A stretch of DNA of 64,000 bases from Lachnospiraceae bacterium (GTDB lineage: Bacteria; Bacillota; Clostridia; Lachnospirales; Lachnospiraceae), in contig JAAWBG010000065.1 of the NCBI GenBank assembly GCA_022792535.1, forward strand, positions 27,189-91,188, given 5' to 3'. Under the pieces are notes generated by a model. The model was not told the DNA's origin. It searched no databases and saw nothing but the letters and a program-made list of their open reading frames with translations. Shown here one piece after another: positions 23,464 through 33,491 of the stretch (positions are counted from its first letter, which is position 1; each line of letters begins with the position of its first letter). The translations under genes were made by a program, and so were the position numbers.

Positions 23464-23728
23464 AAAGATTCCGATGCGCCAATGTGTAGGATGCGGAGAA
23501 ATGAAAAGCAAGAAGGAATTGCTTCGTATCATTCGGACAGCGGAAGATGAGATTATGCTGGATGTAACTGGAAAGAAAAATGGCAGGGGAGCCTATATCT
23601 GCCCCAATGGAGAATGTTTGAAAAAAGCGGTGAAGACGAAGGGACTGGAGCGTTCTTTGAAAGTGGCCATACCAGCAGAAGTAATGGAAAATCTGACAAA
23701 GGAGATGGAGACGATTGCAGCAGGATAG
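23456..23728 (+). CDS. ylxR: YlxR family protein (RnpM, RNase P modulator)
   Basis: 90 residues with the family motifs KIPMRQCVGCGEMKSKKEL, GRGAYICPN and CLKKA. YlxR/RnpM binds RNA and in Bacillus is reported to modulate RNase P. It sits in its conserved place between nusA and ylxQ, overlapping both (8 and 14 bases), so it is translationally coupled. Confidence 0.92.
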   Translation: MSKKIPMRQCVGCGEMKSKKELLRIIRTAEDEIMLDVTGKKNGRGAYICPNGECLKKAVKTKGLERSLKVAIPAEVMENLTKEMETIAAG

Positions 23729-24035
23729 GATATTGTCTATGCTTGGATTGGCGGCAAAGGCAGGAAAGATAGCAAGCGGCGAGTTTTCCACAGAAAAGGC
23801 AGTGAAATCCAGGCAGGCATTTCTTGTGGTGGTATCTGCAGAGGCATCAGAAAATACGAAAAAAATGTTTCGGAATATGTGTTCCTTTTACCAGGTTCCA
23901 ATGTATCTTTATGAGTCAAAAGAAGCGTTGGGTCACGCCATTGGAAAACAGTTTCGGGCAAGTCTGGCAGTGTTAGATGAGGGATTTGCCAAGAGCCTGG
24001 TAGAAAAATTGAAATTAGCAGACAAAACGGAATAG
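23715..24035 (+). CDS. ylxQ: L7Ae/YlxQ family RNA-binding protein
   Basis: 106 residues of the L7Ae/L30e fold, with LSMLGLAAKAGKIASGEFSTEKAVK at the N-terminus (K-turn RNA-binding surface). TTG start at 23715; GGAG upstream and the family's usual N-terminus support it. It overlaps ylxR by 14 bases and lies 15 bases before infB. A K-turn binder in the translation operon; its exact role is not established. Confidence 0.88.
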   Translation: MQQDRILSMLGLAAKAGKIASGEFSTEKAVKSRQAFLVVVSAEASENTKKMFRNMCSFYQVPMYLYESKEALGHAIGKQFRASLAVLDEGFAKSLVEKLKLADKTE

Positions 24036-24050
24036 CGGAGGTAGTAACAT

Positions 24051-26852
24051 ATGGCAAAAGTCAGAATTTATGAAATTGCAAAAGAATTGAAAATACAATC
24101 CAAAGATGTGATAGAGTTTTTAAAGGGAAAAAATATTGATAAAAAGGCCAGCAGCGCCATTGAGGATGAAGTGATTGATATGGTGAAGGGAAGATTTGCA
24201 GGAGCAGCTGCAGAGGCTTCCAAACCAGAGACGCCGAAAAAGACAGAGACGGGAAATGCAAAGTCAGAGTCAGTTAAGGACAGGAAAGAAGAGCCTAAAA
24301 AAGAGGAAAATCTTTCTGTAAAAAAGGAAGAAACAGGGAAAAAAGAAGGAGCGGAGGCAGCAAAGACAGAAGAGAGTAAAAAGACCGAATCTGTTCCGAA
24401 AGAGACAAGGAAAGAGGAAGCTGGAAAAGAGGAGGCGGCAGAACGTCCCAGAAAGAAATCCAGTATCACAGCAGTCTTCAATCCCCAAAACAGCAAAACC
24501 GCTCCCAGACGTGTTGGAAAACCTCAGGGAGACCGGAACGAGAGAGGAAACAGATCTCAGGGAGACCGGCCTGGAAATGCGCAAAATGAAAGAAACAGCA
24601 GACCCCAGGGAGACCGGAATGGAAATACACAAAATGAGAGAGGAAACAGACCTCAGGGAGACCGGAATGAGAGAGGAAACAGACCTCAGGGAGATCGGAA
24701 TGAGAGAGGCGGCAGATTCCAGGGAGACCGGAACGAGAGAGGAAACAGACCTCAGGGAGATCGGAATGAGAGAGGGAACAGACCTCAGGGAGATCGGAAC
24801 GAGAGAGGAAACAGACCTCAGGGAGACCGGAATAACCGTTCTTCGCAGAATGGGCGCCCTGGTCAGAGAAACCGTTTTGAGCAGGAGATTAATAAGCTGA
24901 ATCAGAGCACACCTTCTGCATCCATGGAGGAGACCAGAGGAAAAGAGAGCAGAGAGCGGGAAAATCGAAAAGGGAATAATCAGCGCCATGAAAAAGAGCT
25001 GATGGGTAAGAAAAAAGAACGTTTTGATAACTTAGAGAAGAAAACCAGAGGCAAGAAACATCAACAGCCTCAGCATCAGCAGCAAAAAGAGGAAGAGACC
25101 ATCAAGACCATTACGCTGCCGGAGAAACTTACCATTAAAGAATTGGCAGACCGAATGAAGATCCAGGCTTCCGCTATTATCAAAAAGTTATTCCTGCAGG
25201 GAACTATGGTAACAGTAAACAGCGAGATTGATTTTACGGCAGCCGAGGAAATCGCATTAGAGTTCAACTGCATCTGTGAGCAGGAAGAAAAAATTGACGT
25301 GATTGCAGAGCTGCTGAAAGAGGAAGAAGAGGATGTGTCTGTTCAGGTAAAACGTCCGCCGGTAGTCTGCGTAATGGGCCACGTTGACCATGGAAAAACC
25401 TCTCTTTTGGACGCGATCCGGGACACTCATGTGATCGACCGGGAAGCTGGCGGTATTACTCAGCATATCGGCGCTTATATGGTGGAATGCAATGGAGAAA
25501 AGATCACATTTTTGGATACTCCAGGACATGAAGCCTTCACAGCCATGCGTATGCGGGGAGCTAATGCCACAGATATTGCAATCCTGGTGGTAGCGGCAGA
25601 CGACGGTGTGATGCCTCAGACCGTGGAAGCGATCAGCCATGCCAAAGCGGCTGGCGTAGAGATTATTGTGGCCATCAATAAAATTGATAAACCAAGCGCT
25701 AATATTGAGCGTGTAAAACAGGAATTGGCAGAGTATGAATTGATTCCAGAGGATTGGGGCGGAAGTACTATTTTTGTTCCCGTATCTGCCCATTCTCACG
25801 AAGGAATTGACACTTTGCTGGAGATGGTGCTTCTGACTGCAGAGATCTGCGAGCTGAAGGCCAATCCAAAACGGAATGCAAGGGGACTTGTCATTGAAGC
25901 CCAGTTAGATAAAGGAAGAGGTTCTGTGGCCACTATTTTGGTACAGAAGGGAACTTTAAAGGTAGGTCAGCCAGTGGCCTGCGGAAGCTGTTACGGAAAA
26001 GTAAGAGCTATGATTGACGATAAGGGAAGAAGAGTGAAAGAGGCAGGGCCTTCTACTCCAGTGGAAATATTAGGCTTGAATAATGTGCCCAATGCTGGGG
26101 AAATCTTTGTATGTACGGACTCTGAAAAAGAAGCCAAGAGTTTTGCAGATACCTTTATCTCTGAGGGACGCGAAAAGATGTTAGAGGATACTAAGTCCAG
26201 AATGTCTTTGGATGATCTGTTCTCTCAGATTCAGTCTGGAAACGTAAAAGAGCTTCCGATTATTGTAAAAGCAGACGTGCAGGGTTCTGTGGAAGCAGTA
26301 AAACAGAGTTTGGTAAAATTATCCAACGAAGAAGTTGTGGTAAAAGTGATCCATGGAGGCGTAGGCGCCATCAATGAATCTGATGTGAGCCTTGCTTCTG
26401 CCTCCAATGCCATTATCATTGGATTTAATGTACGGCCGGACGCTACTGCAAAAGCGACTGCAGAACGGGAAGGGGTAGATATGCGTCTGTACAAGGTGAT
26501 CTACAATGCCATTGAAGATGTGCAGGCGGCCATGAAAGGTATGCTAGATCCTGTATTTGAGGAAAAAGTACTGGGTCACGCAGAGGTGCGCCAGATCTTT
26601 AAAGCTTCCGGTGTGGGAAATATTGCCGGTTCTTATGTATTAGACGGTGTGTTCCAGCGTGGATGCAAGGTGCGGATTTCCAGAGAAGGAGAGCAGATCT
26701 TCGAAGGTGATCTGGCATCCCTGAAACGTTTCAAAGATGACGTGAAAGAAGTAAAGGCAGGATATGAATGCGGTCTGGTATTTGAAGGCTTCAATGATAT
26801 TCAGGAGATGGATATTGTGGAATCCTATATCATGGTAGAAGTGCCGCGCTAG
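24051..26852 (+). CDS. infB: Translation initiation factor IF-2 with QGDR repeat linker
   Basis: GTPase that brings initiator tRNA to the 30S subunit; 933 residues. A small N-terminal IF2N domain ([13 protein letters not shown]...) is followed by a ~330-residue charged linker with Lys/Glu-rich blocks and nine QGDR units (~157-262), then a second IF2N (~350-400). The G domain has GHVDHGKTS (~443), DTPGHEAF and NKID, and domains II-IV follow to the end. GGAGG before 24051 supports the start. The QGDR repeats are near-identical in DNA. Confidence 0.96.
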   Translation: MAKVRIYEIAKELKIQSKDVIEFLKGKNIDKKASSAIEDEVIDMVKGRFAGAAAEASKPETPKKTETGNAKSESVKDRKEEPKKEENLSVKKEETGKKEGAEAAKTEESKKTESVPKETRKEEAGKEEAAERPRKKSSITAVFNPQNSKTAPRRVGKPQGDRNERGNRSQGDRPGNAQNERNSRPQGDRNGNTQNERGNRPQGDRNERGNRPQGDRNERGGRFQGDRNERGNRPQGDRNERGNRPQGDRNERGNRPQGDRNNRSSQNGRPGQRNRFEQEINKLNQSTPSASMEETRGKESRERENRKGNNQRHEKELMGKKKERFDNLEKKTRGKKHQQPQHQQQKEEETIKTITLPEKLTIKELADRMKIQASAIIKKLFLQGTMVTVNSEIDFTAAEEIALEFNCICEQEEKIDVIAELLKEEEEDVSVQVKRPPVVCVMGHVDHGKTSLLDAIRDTHVIDREAGGITQHIGAYMVECNGEKITFLDTPGHEAFTAMRMRGANATDIAILVVAADDGVMPQTVEAISHAKAAGVEIIVAINKIDKPSANIERVKQELAEYELIPEDWGGSTIFVPVSAHSHEGIDTLLEMVLLTAEICELKANPKRNARGLVIEAQLDKGRGSVATILVQKGTLKVGQPVACGSCYGKVRAMIDDKGRRVKEAGPSTPVEILGLNNVPNAGEIFVCTDSEKEAKSFADTFISEGREKMLEDTKSRMSLDDLFSQIQSGNVKELPIIVKADVQGSVEAVKQSLVKLSNEEVVVKVIHGGVGAINESDVSLASASNAIIIGFNVRPDATAKATAEREGVDMRLYKVIYNAIEDVQAAMKGMLDPVFEEKVLGHAEVRQIFKASGVGNIAGSYVLDGVFQRGCKVRISREGEQIFEGDLASLKRFKDDVKEVKAGYECGLVFEGFNDIQEMDIVESYIMVEVPR
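24521..24834 (+). repeat. 33-base tandem repeats in infB ([11 protein letters not shown])
   Basis: Nine QGDR-containing units, most with an exact 11-residue period ([11 protein letters not shown]). The first three are irregular and carry insertions. The array lies in the disordered linker before the G domain and may vary between strains. Confidence 0.9.
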
Positions 26853-26863
26853 AAAGGCAGAAT

Positions 26864-27226
26864 ATGAGAAAAAACAGTATTAAAAATACAAGGATCAATG
26901 GGGAAGTGCTGCGGGAATTGAGCAATATCATCCGGGGAGAGATGAAAGATCCCAGAGTCAATCCCATGACCTCTGTGGTGGCAGTGGAAGTGGCGCCTGA
27001 TCTGAAAAGCTGTAAGGCTTACATCAGCGTTTTGGGAGATCAGAAATCCCAGGAAGATACCCTGGCAGGATTAAAAAGTGCAGAAGGGTATATCCGCAGC
27101 AGACTTGCCAAAAACATCAATCTCAGAAATACGCCGGAGATTCGTTTTGTGCTGGATCAATCCATTGAATATGGCGTCAATATGTCAAAATTAATTGATG
27201 ATGTAAACAGACAGGGAGAGAATTGA
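26864..27226 (+). CDS. rbfA: Ribosome-binding factor A
   Basis: 120 residues of the RbfA KH-like fold, involved in 16S rRNA 5'-end maturation. Family blocks: RINGEVLRELSNIIRGEMKDPRV, TSVVAVEVAPDLKSCKAYISVLG and IRSRLAKNINLRNTPEIRFVLDQSIEYG. It lies 11 bases after infB and 1 base before the DHH phosphoesterase gene. Confidence 0.95.
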   Translation: MRKNSIKNTRINGEVLRELSNIIRGEMKDPRVNPMTSVVAVEVAPDLKSCKAYISVLGDQKSQEDTLAGLKSAEGYIRSRLAKNINLRNTPEIRFVLDQSIEYGVNMSKLIDDVNRQGEN

Positions 27227-27227
27227 T

Positions 27228-28193
27228 ATGAAAGACTTAGCATCCCAGTTGGCCCAGGTGAAGACAGTTGCCATTGCCGGACATGTAAGGCCGGACGGCG
27301 ACTGTGTAGGCTCCTGCCTGGCAACTTACAACTATATTACCACCTGGTTTCCAGAAATTGAGGCAGAGGTATACTTAGAGCCGATACCAAATATTTTCAA
27401 ATTTTTAACGCACGCAGATCGGATTCAGCACGACTGTAAAAGTGATAAAATCTATGATCTTTGTATTGTGCAGGACTGTGGAGACACAGAGCGGCTGGGG
27501 GATGCGGTGAAGTATTTTCACACAGCAAAAAAGACGATTTGTATTGACCATCATGTGAGCAATCACAATTTTGCAGATGAGAATTATATTTTTCCAGAGA
27601 CCAGTTCCACCTCAGAGCTGATCTTTGAACTGATGGAAGAAGAGAGAATCACAAAGGAGATTGCAGAATGCATCTATGTAGGCATGGTCCATGATACCGG
27701 CGTATTTCAGTATTCTTCCACCACGGCAAAGACCATGAACACAGCAGGCATTTTGATGGAAAAAGGAATCAATTTCACGAAGATTGTGGATGATACTTTT
27801 TATACGAAAACTTTCGCACAGAATAAGATCTTGGGACAGGCTCTTTTGAATAGCCAGAGATATTTAGAAGATCAGGTGATTGCCACAAGCATTACCAGGG
27901 AAGAGATGAAAAAGTATGAGGTGCTTCCCAAACATCTGGACGGGATCGTCAGCCAGCTTCGGGTGACAAAAGGAGTGGAAGCCGCAGTTTTTTTGTATGA
28001 AAATGAAGATGGTTCTTGGAAGATCAGCATGCGTTCCAATGGGAAAGTAAATGTAGCGGAAATTGCCATGAAGCACAGAGGAGGCGGTCATGTGCGGGCG
28101 GCCGGGGCAACGATGGAAGGCGGCAGCCAAGAGGTTATCCGTCAGCTCTGCGAAGATATCAGAGAACAATTGCAGGGAGCGTTAGATCTATGA
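27228..28193 (+). CDS. nrnA: DHH phosphoesterase NrnA (nanoRNase / pAp phosphatase)
   Basis: 321 residues. The DHH domain has GHVRPDGDCVGSC, QDCGDTERL and CIDHHVSNHNF metal-binding motifs. The DHHA1 domain ends GGGHVRAAGATM. It degrades 2-5-mer RNAs and dephosphorylates pAp. Its place between rbfA and truB is common in Clostridia. The stop overlaps the truB start as ATGA. Confidence 0.92.
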   Translation: MKDLASQLAQVKTVAIAGHVRPDGDCVGSCLATYNYITTWFPEIEAEVYLEPIPNIFKFLTHADRIQHDCKSDKIYDLCIVQDCGDTERLGDAVKYFHTAKKTICIDHHVSNHNFADENYIFPETSSTSELIFELMEEERITKEIAECIYVGMVHDTGVFQYSSTTAKTMNTAGILMEKGINFTKIVDDTFYTKTFAQNKILGQALLNSQRYLEDQVIATSITREEMKKYEVLPKHLDGIVSQLRVTKGVEAAVFLYENEDGSWKISMRSNGKVNVAEIAMKHRGGGHVRAAGATMEGGSQEVIRQLCEDIREQLQGALDL

Positions 28194-29152
28194 TCAATGG
28201 AATTCTCAATGTATACAAAGAAAAGGGTTATACTTCTCATGATGTGGTGGCAAAACTCAGGGGGATCCTGGGACAGAGAAAAATCGGCCACACAGGGACT
28301 TTAGACCCAGATGCGGAAGGGGTACTGCCGGTCTGTCTGGGAAAGGCAACAAAAGTCTGCGATCTTCTGGCAGAAAAGGACAAGGTGTATGAGACGGTAC
28401 TGCTGTTAGGAAAAGTTACAGATACGCAGGATGTGACAGGAACTGTACTGGAAGAGGGGGAAGTGAGCTGTTCTAAAGAACAAGTGTGGGAAACCATCCA
28501 GCAGTTTGTGGGAAGCTGCCAGCAGATTCCTCCTATGTACTCTGCACTGAAAGTAAATGGAAAGAAACTCTGTGATCTGGCCAGAGCGGGAATTGAGGTG
28601 GAGCGAAAGCCCAGAGAGATACAGATTTTTTCTATTCAGATTCAGGAAACTGCGCTGCCGAGAGTGAAGATGCAGGTACATTGTTCCAAGGGGACTTATA
28701 TCCGCACCTTATGTCATGATATCGGGAAAGAATTAAAATGCGGCGGATGCATGGAATCTCTGCTACGCACCAGAGTGGCTGGATTTGAGTTAAAAGATGC
28801 AAGGAAACTAGAAGAAATTGAAAAGCTGGCCTTAGAGGCCAGGGAGAGAAAACAGCGGGAAATAGAAAGTCTGGCAAGAGCGGAGCTGTCGAAGGAAGAT
28901 CTGCAGGGATTCATACAGAATACAGACTGCGTTTTTCAGCAGTATCCAGCGTTGTTGGTAAAACCAAAGTATTTCAAACTGCTATCCAACGGCAATCCTT
29001 TGAAAAGGGAATGGATGCAGGAATGGAAACAGGAGTACGAAGAAGGCTGGCTTCGGATCTACGATGAAAACCAGCTGTTTGCAGGGATTTATCAGTGGGA
29101 GAAAGAGAGAAAAGATCTCAGACCCATCAAGATTTTTATGGATGATCCTTAA
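28190..29152 (+). CDS. truB: tRNA pseudouridine-55 synthase
   Basis: 320 residues. The catalytic aspartate is in GTLDPDAEGVLP (~residue 39); other blocks are GILNVYKEKGYTSHDVV and CSKGTYIRTLCHDIG. The C-terminal PUA-like part is of moderate length. The ATG at 28190 overlaps the preceding stop; a longer open frame upstream is nrnA read in another frame. It makes the T-loop pseudouridine. Confidence 0.95.
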   Translation: MINGILNVYKEKGYTSHDVVAKLRGILGQRKIGHTGTLDPDAEGVLPVCLGKATKVCDLLAEKDKVYETVLLLGKVTDTQDVTGTVLEEGEVSCSKEQVWETIQQFVGSCQQIPPMYSALKVNGKKLCDLARAGIEVERKPREIQIFSIQIQETALPRVKMQVHCSKGTYIRTLCHDIGKELKCGGCMESLLRTRVAGFELKDARKLEEIEKLALEARERKQREIESLARAELSKEDLQGFIQNTDCVFQQYPALLVKPKYFKLLSNGNPLKREWMQEWKQEYEEGWLRIYDENQLFAGIYQWEKERKDLRPIKIFMDDP

Positions 29153-29227
29153 ATGGAATCTGCTGAGGAAGCCTGGAGATGTTCAGGCTGATCATGTAAC
29201 GAAACGATGAAAAGTAGGGACAGAAAA

Positions 29228-30205
29228 ATGGAATACATAAAGCAGAGTATCACATTTGAAATAAAAGAACCAACGGTATTGTCACTTGGCAAATTTGATG
29301 GACTGCACCGGGGACATGAACTTTTGATGGCGTATATGGAGGAGAAAAAAAGAGAGAGAGAAGACCTGAAAGCAGTGATCTTTACCTTTGACATTCCTCC
29401 CAGAGAACAGATTCAGAATGTACAGGCTCAGGTGCTTACCACCAACCAGGAAAAGGAACAGCTCTTTGAGAGCGTGGGAATTGATTACCTGATTGAGTGT
29501 CCTTTTACCCCAGAGATCAGATCTATGGAACCGGAAAAGTTTATTGAGACCATTGTGACTAGGCTGCATGTGAAATATCTGGTAGTAGGAACAGATTTTC
29601 GGTTTGGACATAAACGCCGGGGGGATTACCGGATGCTGTTAGAATATGCAGACAGGTATGGATATGAGGTGAAGGTGATAGAAAAGATGCAGGAAGCAGG
29701 CAGAGACATCAGCAGTACGTATATCCGGGAGGAAATTGCTGCCGGACATATGGAAAAGGCCAATGAACTGCTGGGATATGAATTTTTTGTGGAAGGCAGA
29801 ATCCTTCAGGGAAAGAAAATCGGCAAAGCAGTTTTGGGAATCCCAACCATCAATCTGATTCCGCCAAGGGACAAACTGCTGCCTCCTTTTGGCGTATATG
29901 TGACTGAGACGGAGTATCAAGGAAAGAAGTATCCGGGAATCACCAATGTGGGCTGTAAGCCCACCATTGAAGGGGAAAATCCAGTGGGGGTGGAAACTCA
30001 TCTCTTTGATGTGACGGAGAATATGTACGGAGCAGAAGTAAAAGTGAGCTTTTTAAGCCGGGTACGGGAAGAACGAAAATTTGATTCCTTAGAAGCCTTG
30101 AAGAGGCAGATGAAACAGGATATACAATACGGAAGAAACTATTTTGGTACCAGAGAGGAAGCGGCGGCAAAGTCAGATTTGCCTGCAGGGATAAAGGGAG
30201 AATAG
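29228..30205 (+). CDS. ribF: Bifunctional riboflavin kinase / FAD synthetase
   Basis: 325 residues. The N-terminal adenylyltransferase domain has LGKFDGLHRGHELL (HxGH-type site) and ISSTYIREEIAAG. The C-terminal flavokinase domain has GKKIGKAVLGIPTINL and GITNVGCKPTI. It makes FMN and FAD, relevant to the many flavoenzymes of this window. No FMN riboswitch precedes it. The start at 29228 follows AGGGA; an ATG at 29207 has no good ribosome site. Confidence 0.94.
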   Translation: MEYIKQSITFEIKEPTVLSLGKFDGLHRGHELLMAYMEEKKREREDLKAVIFTFDIPPREQIQNVQAQVLTTNQEKEQLFESVGIDYLIECPFTPEIRSMEPEKFIETIVTRLHVKYLVVGTDFRFGHKRRGDYRMLLEYADRYGYEVKVIEKMQEAGRDISSTYIREEIAAGHMEKANELLGYEFFVEGRILQGKKIGKAVLGIPTINLIPPRDKLLPPFGVYVTETEYQGKKYPGITNVGCKPTIEGENPVGVETHLFDVTENMYGAEVKVSFLSRVREERKFDSLEALKRQMKQDIQYGRNYFGTREEAAAKSDLPAGIKGE

Positions 30206-30206
30206 G

Positions 30207-31844
30207 ATGGAATTAATATTAACATTGCTTGGAGGCTTGGGACTATTTTTATTTGGTATGAATTTTATGAGCCAGGGTCTGCAGAAAGCAGCAGGAGCAA
30301 GGCTTAGATCAATTTTGGAGGCAATGACGAAAAATAAAATTGTTGCGGTACTGTTTGGAGCCTTGTTTACCGCCATTATTCAGTCGTCGGGAGCCACTAC
30401 GGTTATGGTGGTCAGTTTCGTAAATGCCGGGATTATGTCGCTGGCTCAGTCAGTGGGGATTATTTTCGGAGCCAATATCGGTACTACCATTACCTCACAG
30501 CTTGTCGCTTTTAACTTAACGGGAGTCGCGCCGTTTATCTTGTTTGTGGGAGCAGTTTTCATGATGTTTGGAAAGCGGCCCATGGTAAAAAAAGTGGGAG
30601 AAGTAATTTTAGGATTCGGCGCTTTGTTTATGGGAATCAGTATGATGAAGGATTCCATGTCTGGTCTGAAGGAATACCAGAATGTACTGAATATTCTGGG
30701 AAGCCTGGACAATCCTCTGCTTGGAATTCTTTTAGGAACTGTGATCACTGTGATTGTTCAGAGTTCCTCTGTGACAGTCAGTATCCTGCTGCTGATGGCG
30801 AGCCAGGGTCTGGTGGAGCTTTCTGTTTGTTTCTATGTGGTGCTGGGCTGTAATATTGGTTCTTGTACGCCGGCTGTGCTGGCCAGTCTGGACGCTAAGA
30901 AAGAGGCCAAGCGGGCGGCGTTGATCCATGTGATGTTTAACGTATTTGGTATGGTGATTATCGGACTTCTTCTGGCATTTGGAATGCAGCAGTTTGAATC
31001 CTTTATCTTACATATTTCCGGATCTGATGTGGGACGCTGCGTGGCAAATGCAGATTCCTTGTTTAAGATCTTCCAGACCATTATGTTCCTGCCCCTCTCC
31101 GCCCAGTTTGTGGCCTTGGCCAGAAAGATGATACCTGGAGACGACAAAGAGAGCGAAGGATATCAGCTTCTCTACATTGGAAAACAGAATATTTTCTCCC
31201 CTTCCACTGCAGTGGTGGAAACTACCCAGGAGATTGAACGAATGGGCGCTCTGGCAAGCAGAAACCTGAGGCTGGCCATGGAAGGTTTTTTTGACGGAGA
31301 TGAAGAAAAGATCTCCAGAGTCTATGAGACAGAGAAACAGATTGATTTCTTGAGCCACGAATTGACGGATTATCTGGTAAAAATCAACCAGCTGCAGCTT
31401 CCTGTTGTGGACGCCAAACGAATCGGCGGTCTCTTCCATGTGGTAAGCGATATTGAACGGATTGGCGACCATGCAGAAAATATTGCAGATTATGCAGTAA
31501 AATGCAGAGAGGAAAATCTGGACTTTACCAAGAAGGGCGCAAAGGAAGTTCAGGAGATGCATCAGAAGACAATGCTGATCTTCGAAAAAGCTATGGAAAT
31601 GTTTGTGAACACAGACGAGAAAAATCTGCCGGATATCTTAGAACTTGAGAATGATATCGACCATATGGAACGAGAGCTGCACGAGAATCATGTGCGCCGG
31701 ATGGCCAAAGGGAAATGCTCTCCCATGTCAGGCATTATTTTTACCGATATGGTAACTGGACTAGAACGTGTGGCAGATCATGCCACAAACATTGCCTTTT
31801 CTATTCTGGATAAAGATCCAGAAGAAAAAGAACCAGAGCGGTAA
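30207..31844 (+). CDS. Na/Pi-cotransporter family protein with PhoU-like C-terminal domain
   Basis: 545 residues. The membrane half (about 8-9 helices, residues 1-310) carries the two inverted QSS repeats IIQSSGATTVM and VQSSSVTVS that define the NptA/PF02690 family. Residues ~335-540 are helical with two PhoU-like motifs (IERIGDHAENIA, LERVADHATNIA). It likely takes up or exports phosphate, regulated by its PhoU-like domain. It starts one base after ribF. Confidence 0.9.
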   Translation: MELILTLLGGLGLFLFGMNFMSQGLQKAAGARLRSILEAMTKNKIVAVLFGALFTAIIQSSGATTVMVVSFVNAGIMSLAQSVGIIFGANIGTTITSQLVAFNLTGVAPFILFVGAVFMMFGKRPMVKKVGEVILGFGALFMGISMMKDSMSGLKEYQNVLNILGSLDNPLLGILLGTVITVIVQSSSVTVSILLLMASQGLVELSVCFYVVLGCNIGSCTPAVLASLDAKKEAKRAALIHVMFNVFGMVIIGLLLAFGMQQFESFILHISGSDVGRCVANADSLFKIFQTIMFLPLSAQFVALARKMIPGDDKESEGYQLLYIGKQNIFSPSTAVVETTQEIERMGALASRNLRLAMEGFFDGDEEKISRVYETEKQIDFLSHELTDYLVKINQLQLPVVDAKRIGGLFHVVSDIERIGDHAENIADYAVKCREENLDFTKKGAKEVQEMHQKTMLIFEKAMEMFVNTDEKNLPDILELENDIDHMERELHENHVRRMAKGKCSPMSGIIFTDMVTGLERVADHATNIAFSILDKDPEEKEPER

Positions 31845-31946
31845 AAGTGGAAAAATATGTTTTGTTGATAACTGACACTTGAAAAAGAAAGAACGTTAAT
31901 AAGGACTGTGAAATTGTACAAATATTACATAAATATTACAGGAATC

Positions 31947-31975
31947 TTGACAACGTAATTTTTCGTTGATATAAT
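31947..31975 (+). promoter_or_regulatory. Consensus promoter of the NlpC/P60 gene
   Basis: Perfect TTGACA at 31947-31952 and TATAAT at 31970-31975 with 17-base spacing. The expected start is near 31982, about 130 bases before the start codon. Confidence 0.85.
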
Positions 31976-31996
31976 TGCAGATAGAAAAGCTATAAA

Positions 31997-32022
31997 ACAG
32001 TAGAGTATTTTCTACTGTTTTT
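31997..32022 (+). terminator. Terminator-like hairpin in the NlpC/P60 leader
   Basis: Stem ACAGTAGA (31997-32004) and TCTACTGT (32011-32018) followed by TTTT. It lies ~15 bases after the predicted transcription start, so it could attenuate the gene or stabilise its 5' end. Confidence 0.55.
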
Positions 32023-32112
32023 CAGCGTAATGAAGAAGTTTATGAGAGTTTTGTCTTCGGACTTTTTCTATAAATACAACAGAAGATATCAAGTGGGTCT
32101 GGGAGGTAAGAA

Positions 32113-33303
32113 ATGAAAAACGAATTTAGAAAAGCAATGGCGGCATGTCTGGCAGGAGCAATGATGTTTGGAATGGTTCAGATGCCGGTGGAAGCATCCA
32201 GCAATGTGGAGGCTGGCGTTACAGCTATGTTAAATGAAAGTCTTGTAGATACAGAGGAAAATACAGAGACGAAAGAGTCTTCCGATACAGCGGAGAAAAA
32301 AGAAGATAAAAAAGAGACTAAGCAAAAAGAGAAGAAAGAAAAATCAGAAGAAAATTCTAAAAAAGAAGAAGGAAAAACGGAGAATTCTGAGGCTGAGAAA
32401 GAAAATTCAAAAAGTGCTGCCGCAGCGGAAGAGACAGAGGAAAGCGCGCCTGCAGCACAGTCGATATGCGGTTACACAAATCTTGGAATTGCAAATGTAG
32501 AGAATCATCTGAATATCCGGGAAGGCGCCGGAGAGGAATACGATCTGGTGGGAAAACTGCCGGTAGACGCTGGATGTGAGATTTTATCTACAGAGGGAGA
32601 ATGGTATCAGATCCAGTCTGGTAAGGTGACCGGATATGTCAAAGGCCAGTTCCTGCTTACCGGAGGCCCTGCAGAAGACAGAGCAAATGAAGTAAAATCT
32701 ATTGTGGCGACTTCTGTGACACAGACCTTGAACGCAAGGGTAGAACCTAATACAGATTGTTCTATCTGGGCAATGATTGCAGAAGGAGAGGAACTGCAGG
32801 TATTAGAGAACCAGGGCGGATGGCTGAAAGTAGATGTAGATGGGGATGAATGTTATGTGGCCAGAGAATATGTAGAATTATCGGAACAGCTTCCCAAGGC
32901 AATGACTATGACAGAGATCCGTTACGGAGAGGGGGTATCTGATGTTCGTGTCGATATGATTCAATATGCTTGTCAGTTTGTCGGAAACCGTTATGTCTGG
33001 GGCGGGACAAGTCTGACTAATGGCGTGGATTGTTCTGGATTTACCATGCGGATCTATGAGAAATATGGAATTTATCTGCCTCATTCTTCCAGCGCACAGT
33101 CAGGATATGGAACAAGGATCAATGCTTCCGATGCAAAACCAGGAGACCTGTTCTTCTATGGCAATGGCGGCGGTATCAACCACGTGGCAATGTATATCGG
33201 CAATGGTCAGATCGTACATGCAAGTTCTGCTAAAACTGGAATCAAGATTTCCAATGCATTTTACCGCAGCCCCATCTGTGTGACAAGACTGTTGAGTGAT
33301 TAA
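32113..33303 (+). CDS. Secreted NlpC/P60 cell-wall hydrolase with two SH3 domains
   Basis: 396 residues. A signal peptide (~1-29, cleavage after VEA) is followed by a ~90-residue Lys/Glu/Ser-rich low-complexity linker and two bacterial SH3 domains (~120-175 and ~195-258). The C-terminal NlpC/P60 domain has catalytic Cys in NGVDCSGF, His in INHVAMYIG and the third residue in IVHASS. Likely a gamma-D-glutamyl-L-diamino acid endopeptidase acting on peptidoglycan stem peptides at separation or turnover. Monocistronic, with a consensus promoter and a very long terminator hairpin. Confidence 0.92.
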   Translation: MKNEFRKAMAACLAGAMMFGMVQMPVEASSNVEAGVTAMLNESLVDTEENTETKESSDTAEKKEDKKETKQKEKKEKSEENSKKEEGKTENSEAEKENSKSAAAAEETEESAPAAQSICGYTNLGIANVENHLNIREGAGEEYDLVGKLPVDAGCEILSTEGEWYQIQSGKVTGYVKGQFLLTGGPAEDRANEVKSIVATSVTQTLNARVEPNTDCSIWAMIAEGEELQVLENQGGWLKVDVDGDECYVAREYVELSEQLPKAMTMTEIRYGEGVSDVRVDMIQYACQFVGNRYVWGGTSLTNGVDCSGFTMRIYEKYGIYLPHSSSAQSGYGTRINASDAKPGDLFFYGNGGGINHVAMYIGNGQIVHASSAKTGIKISNAFYRSPICVTRLLSD

Positions 33304-33313
33304 AAAGTATAAA

Positions 33314-33370
33314 AATAAAATGTAAGAAAAAAAGAGTTCTGCAGGGACTCTTTTTTTCTTACATTTTATT
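33314..33370 (+). terminator. Long-stem intrinsic terminator of the NlpC/P60 gene
   Basis: A 24-base perfect stem (33314-33337 with 33347-33370) and a 9-base loop TCTGCAGGG; the lower stem is A/T-rich, so the T tracts form part of it and it can work on both strands. Confidence 0.85.
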
Positions 33371-33491
33371 TTGTGGGCTGAGCACGGCACATAGAGGAAC
33401 CAAGTCTTTTGTGAATGAGGGACTTGAGAGACGGATATGGACTGTTTTCCTTTGTTCTATAAAAATATACAATGGAAGAACCACATCGCTA

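Noticed and set aside
23102..23791. Long reverse-strand open frame over nusA/ylxR (229 codons)
   Set aside because: It is the shadow of the Glu/Tyr-rich repeat region; low-complexity translation, no ribosome site.
23245..24834. CRISPR array suggested by regular repeats
   Set aside because: The repeats are in-frame coding repeats in nusA and infB with no unique spacers and no cas genes nearby.
24270..24989. Reverse-strand open frame of 239 codons over the infB linker
   Set aside because: Produced by the 33-base repeats; the translated Ser/Leu/Val-rich repeats match no protein and infB is certain on the other strand.
29153..29227. FMN riboswitch before ribF
   Set aside because: The gap to truB is only 75 bases and lacks the conserved RFN elements.
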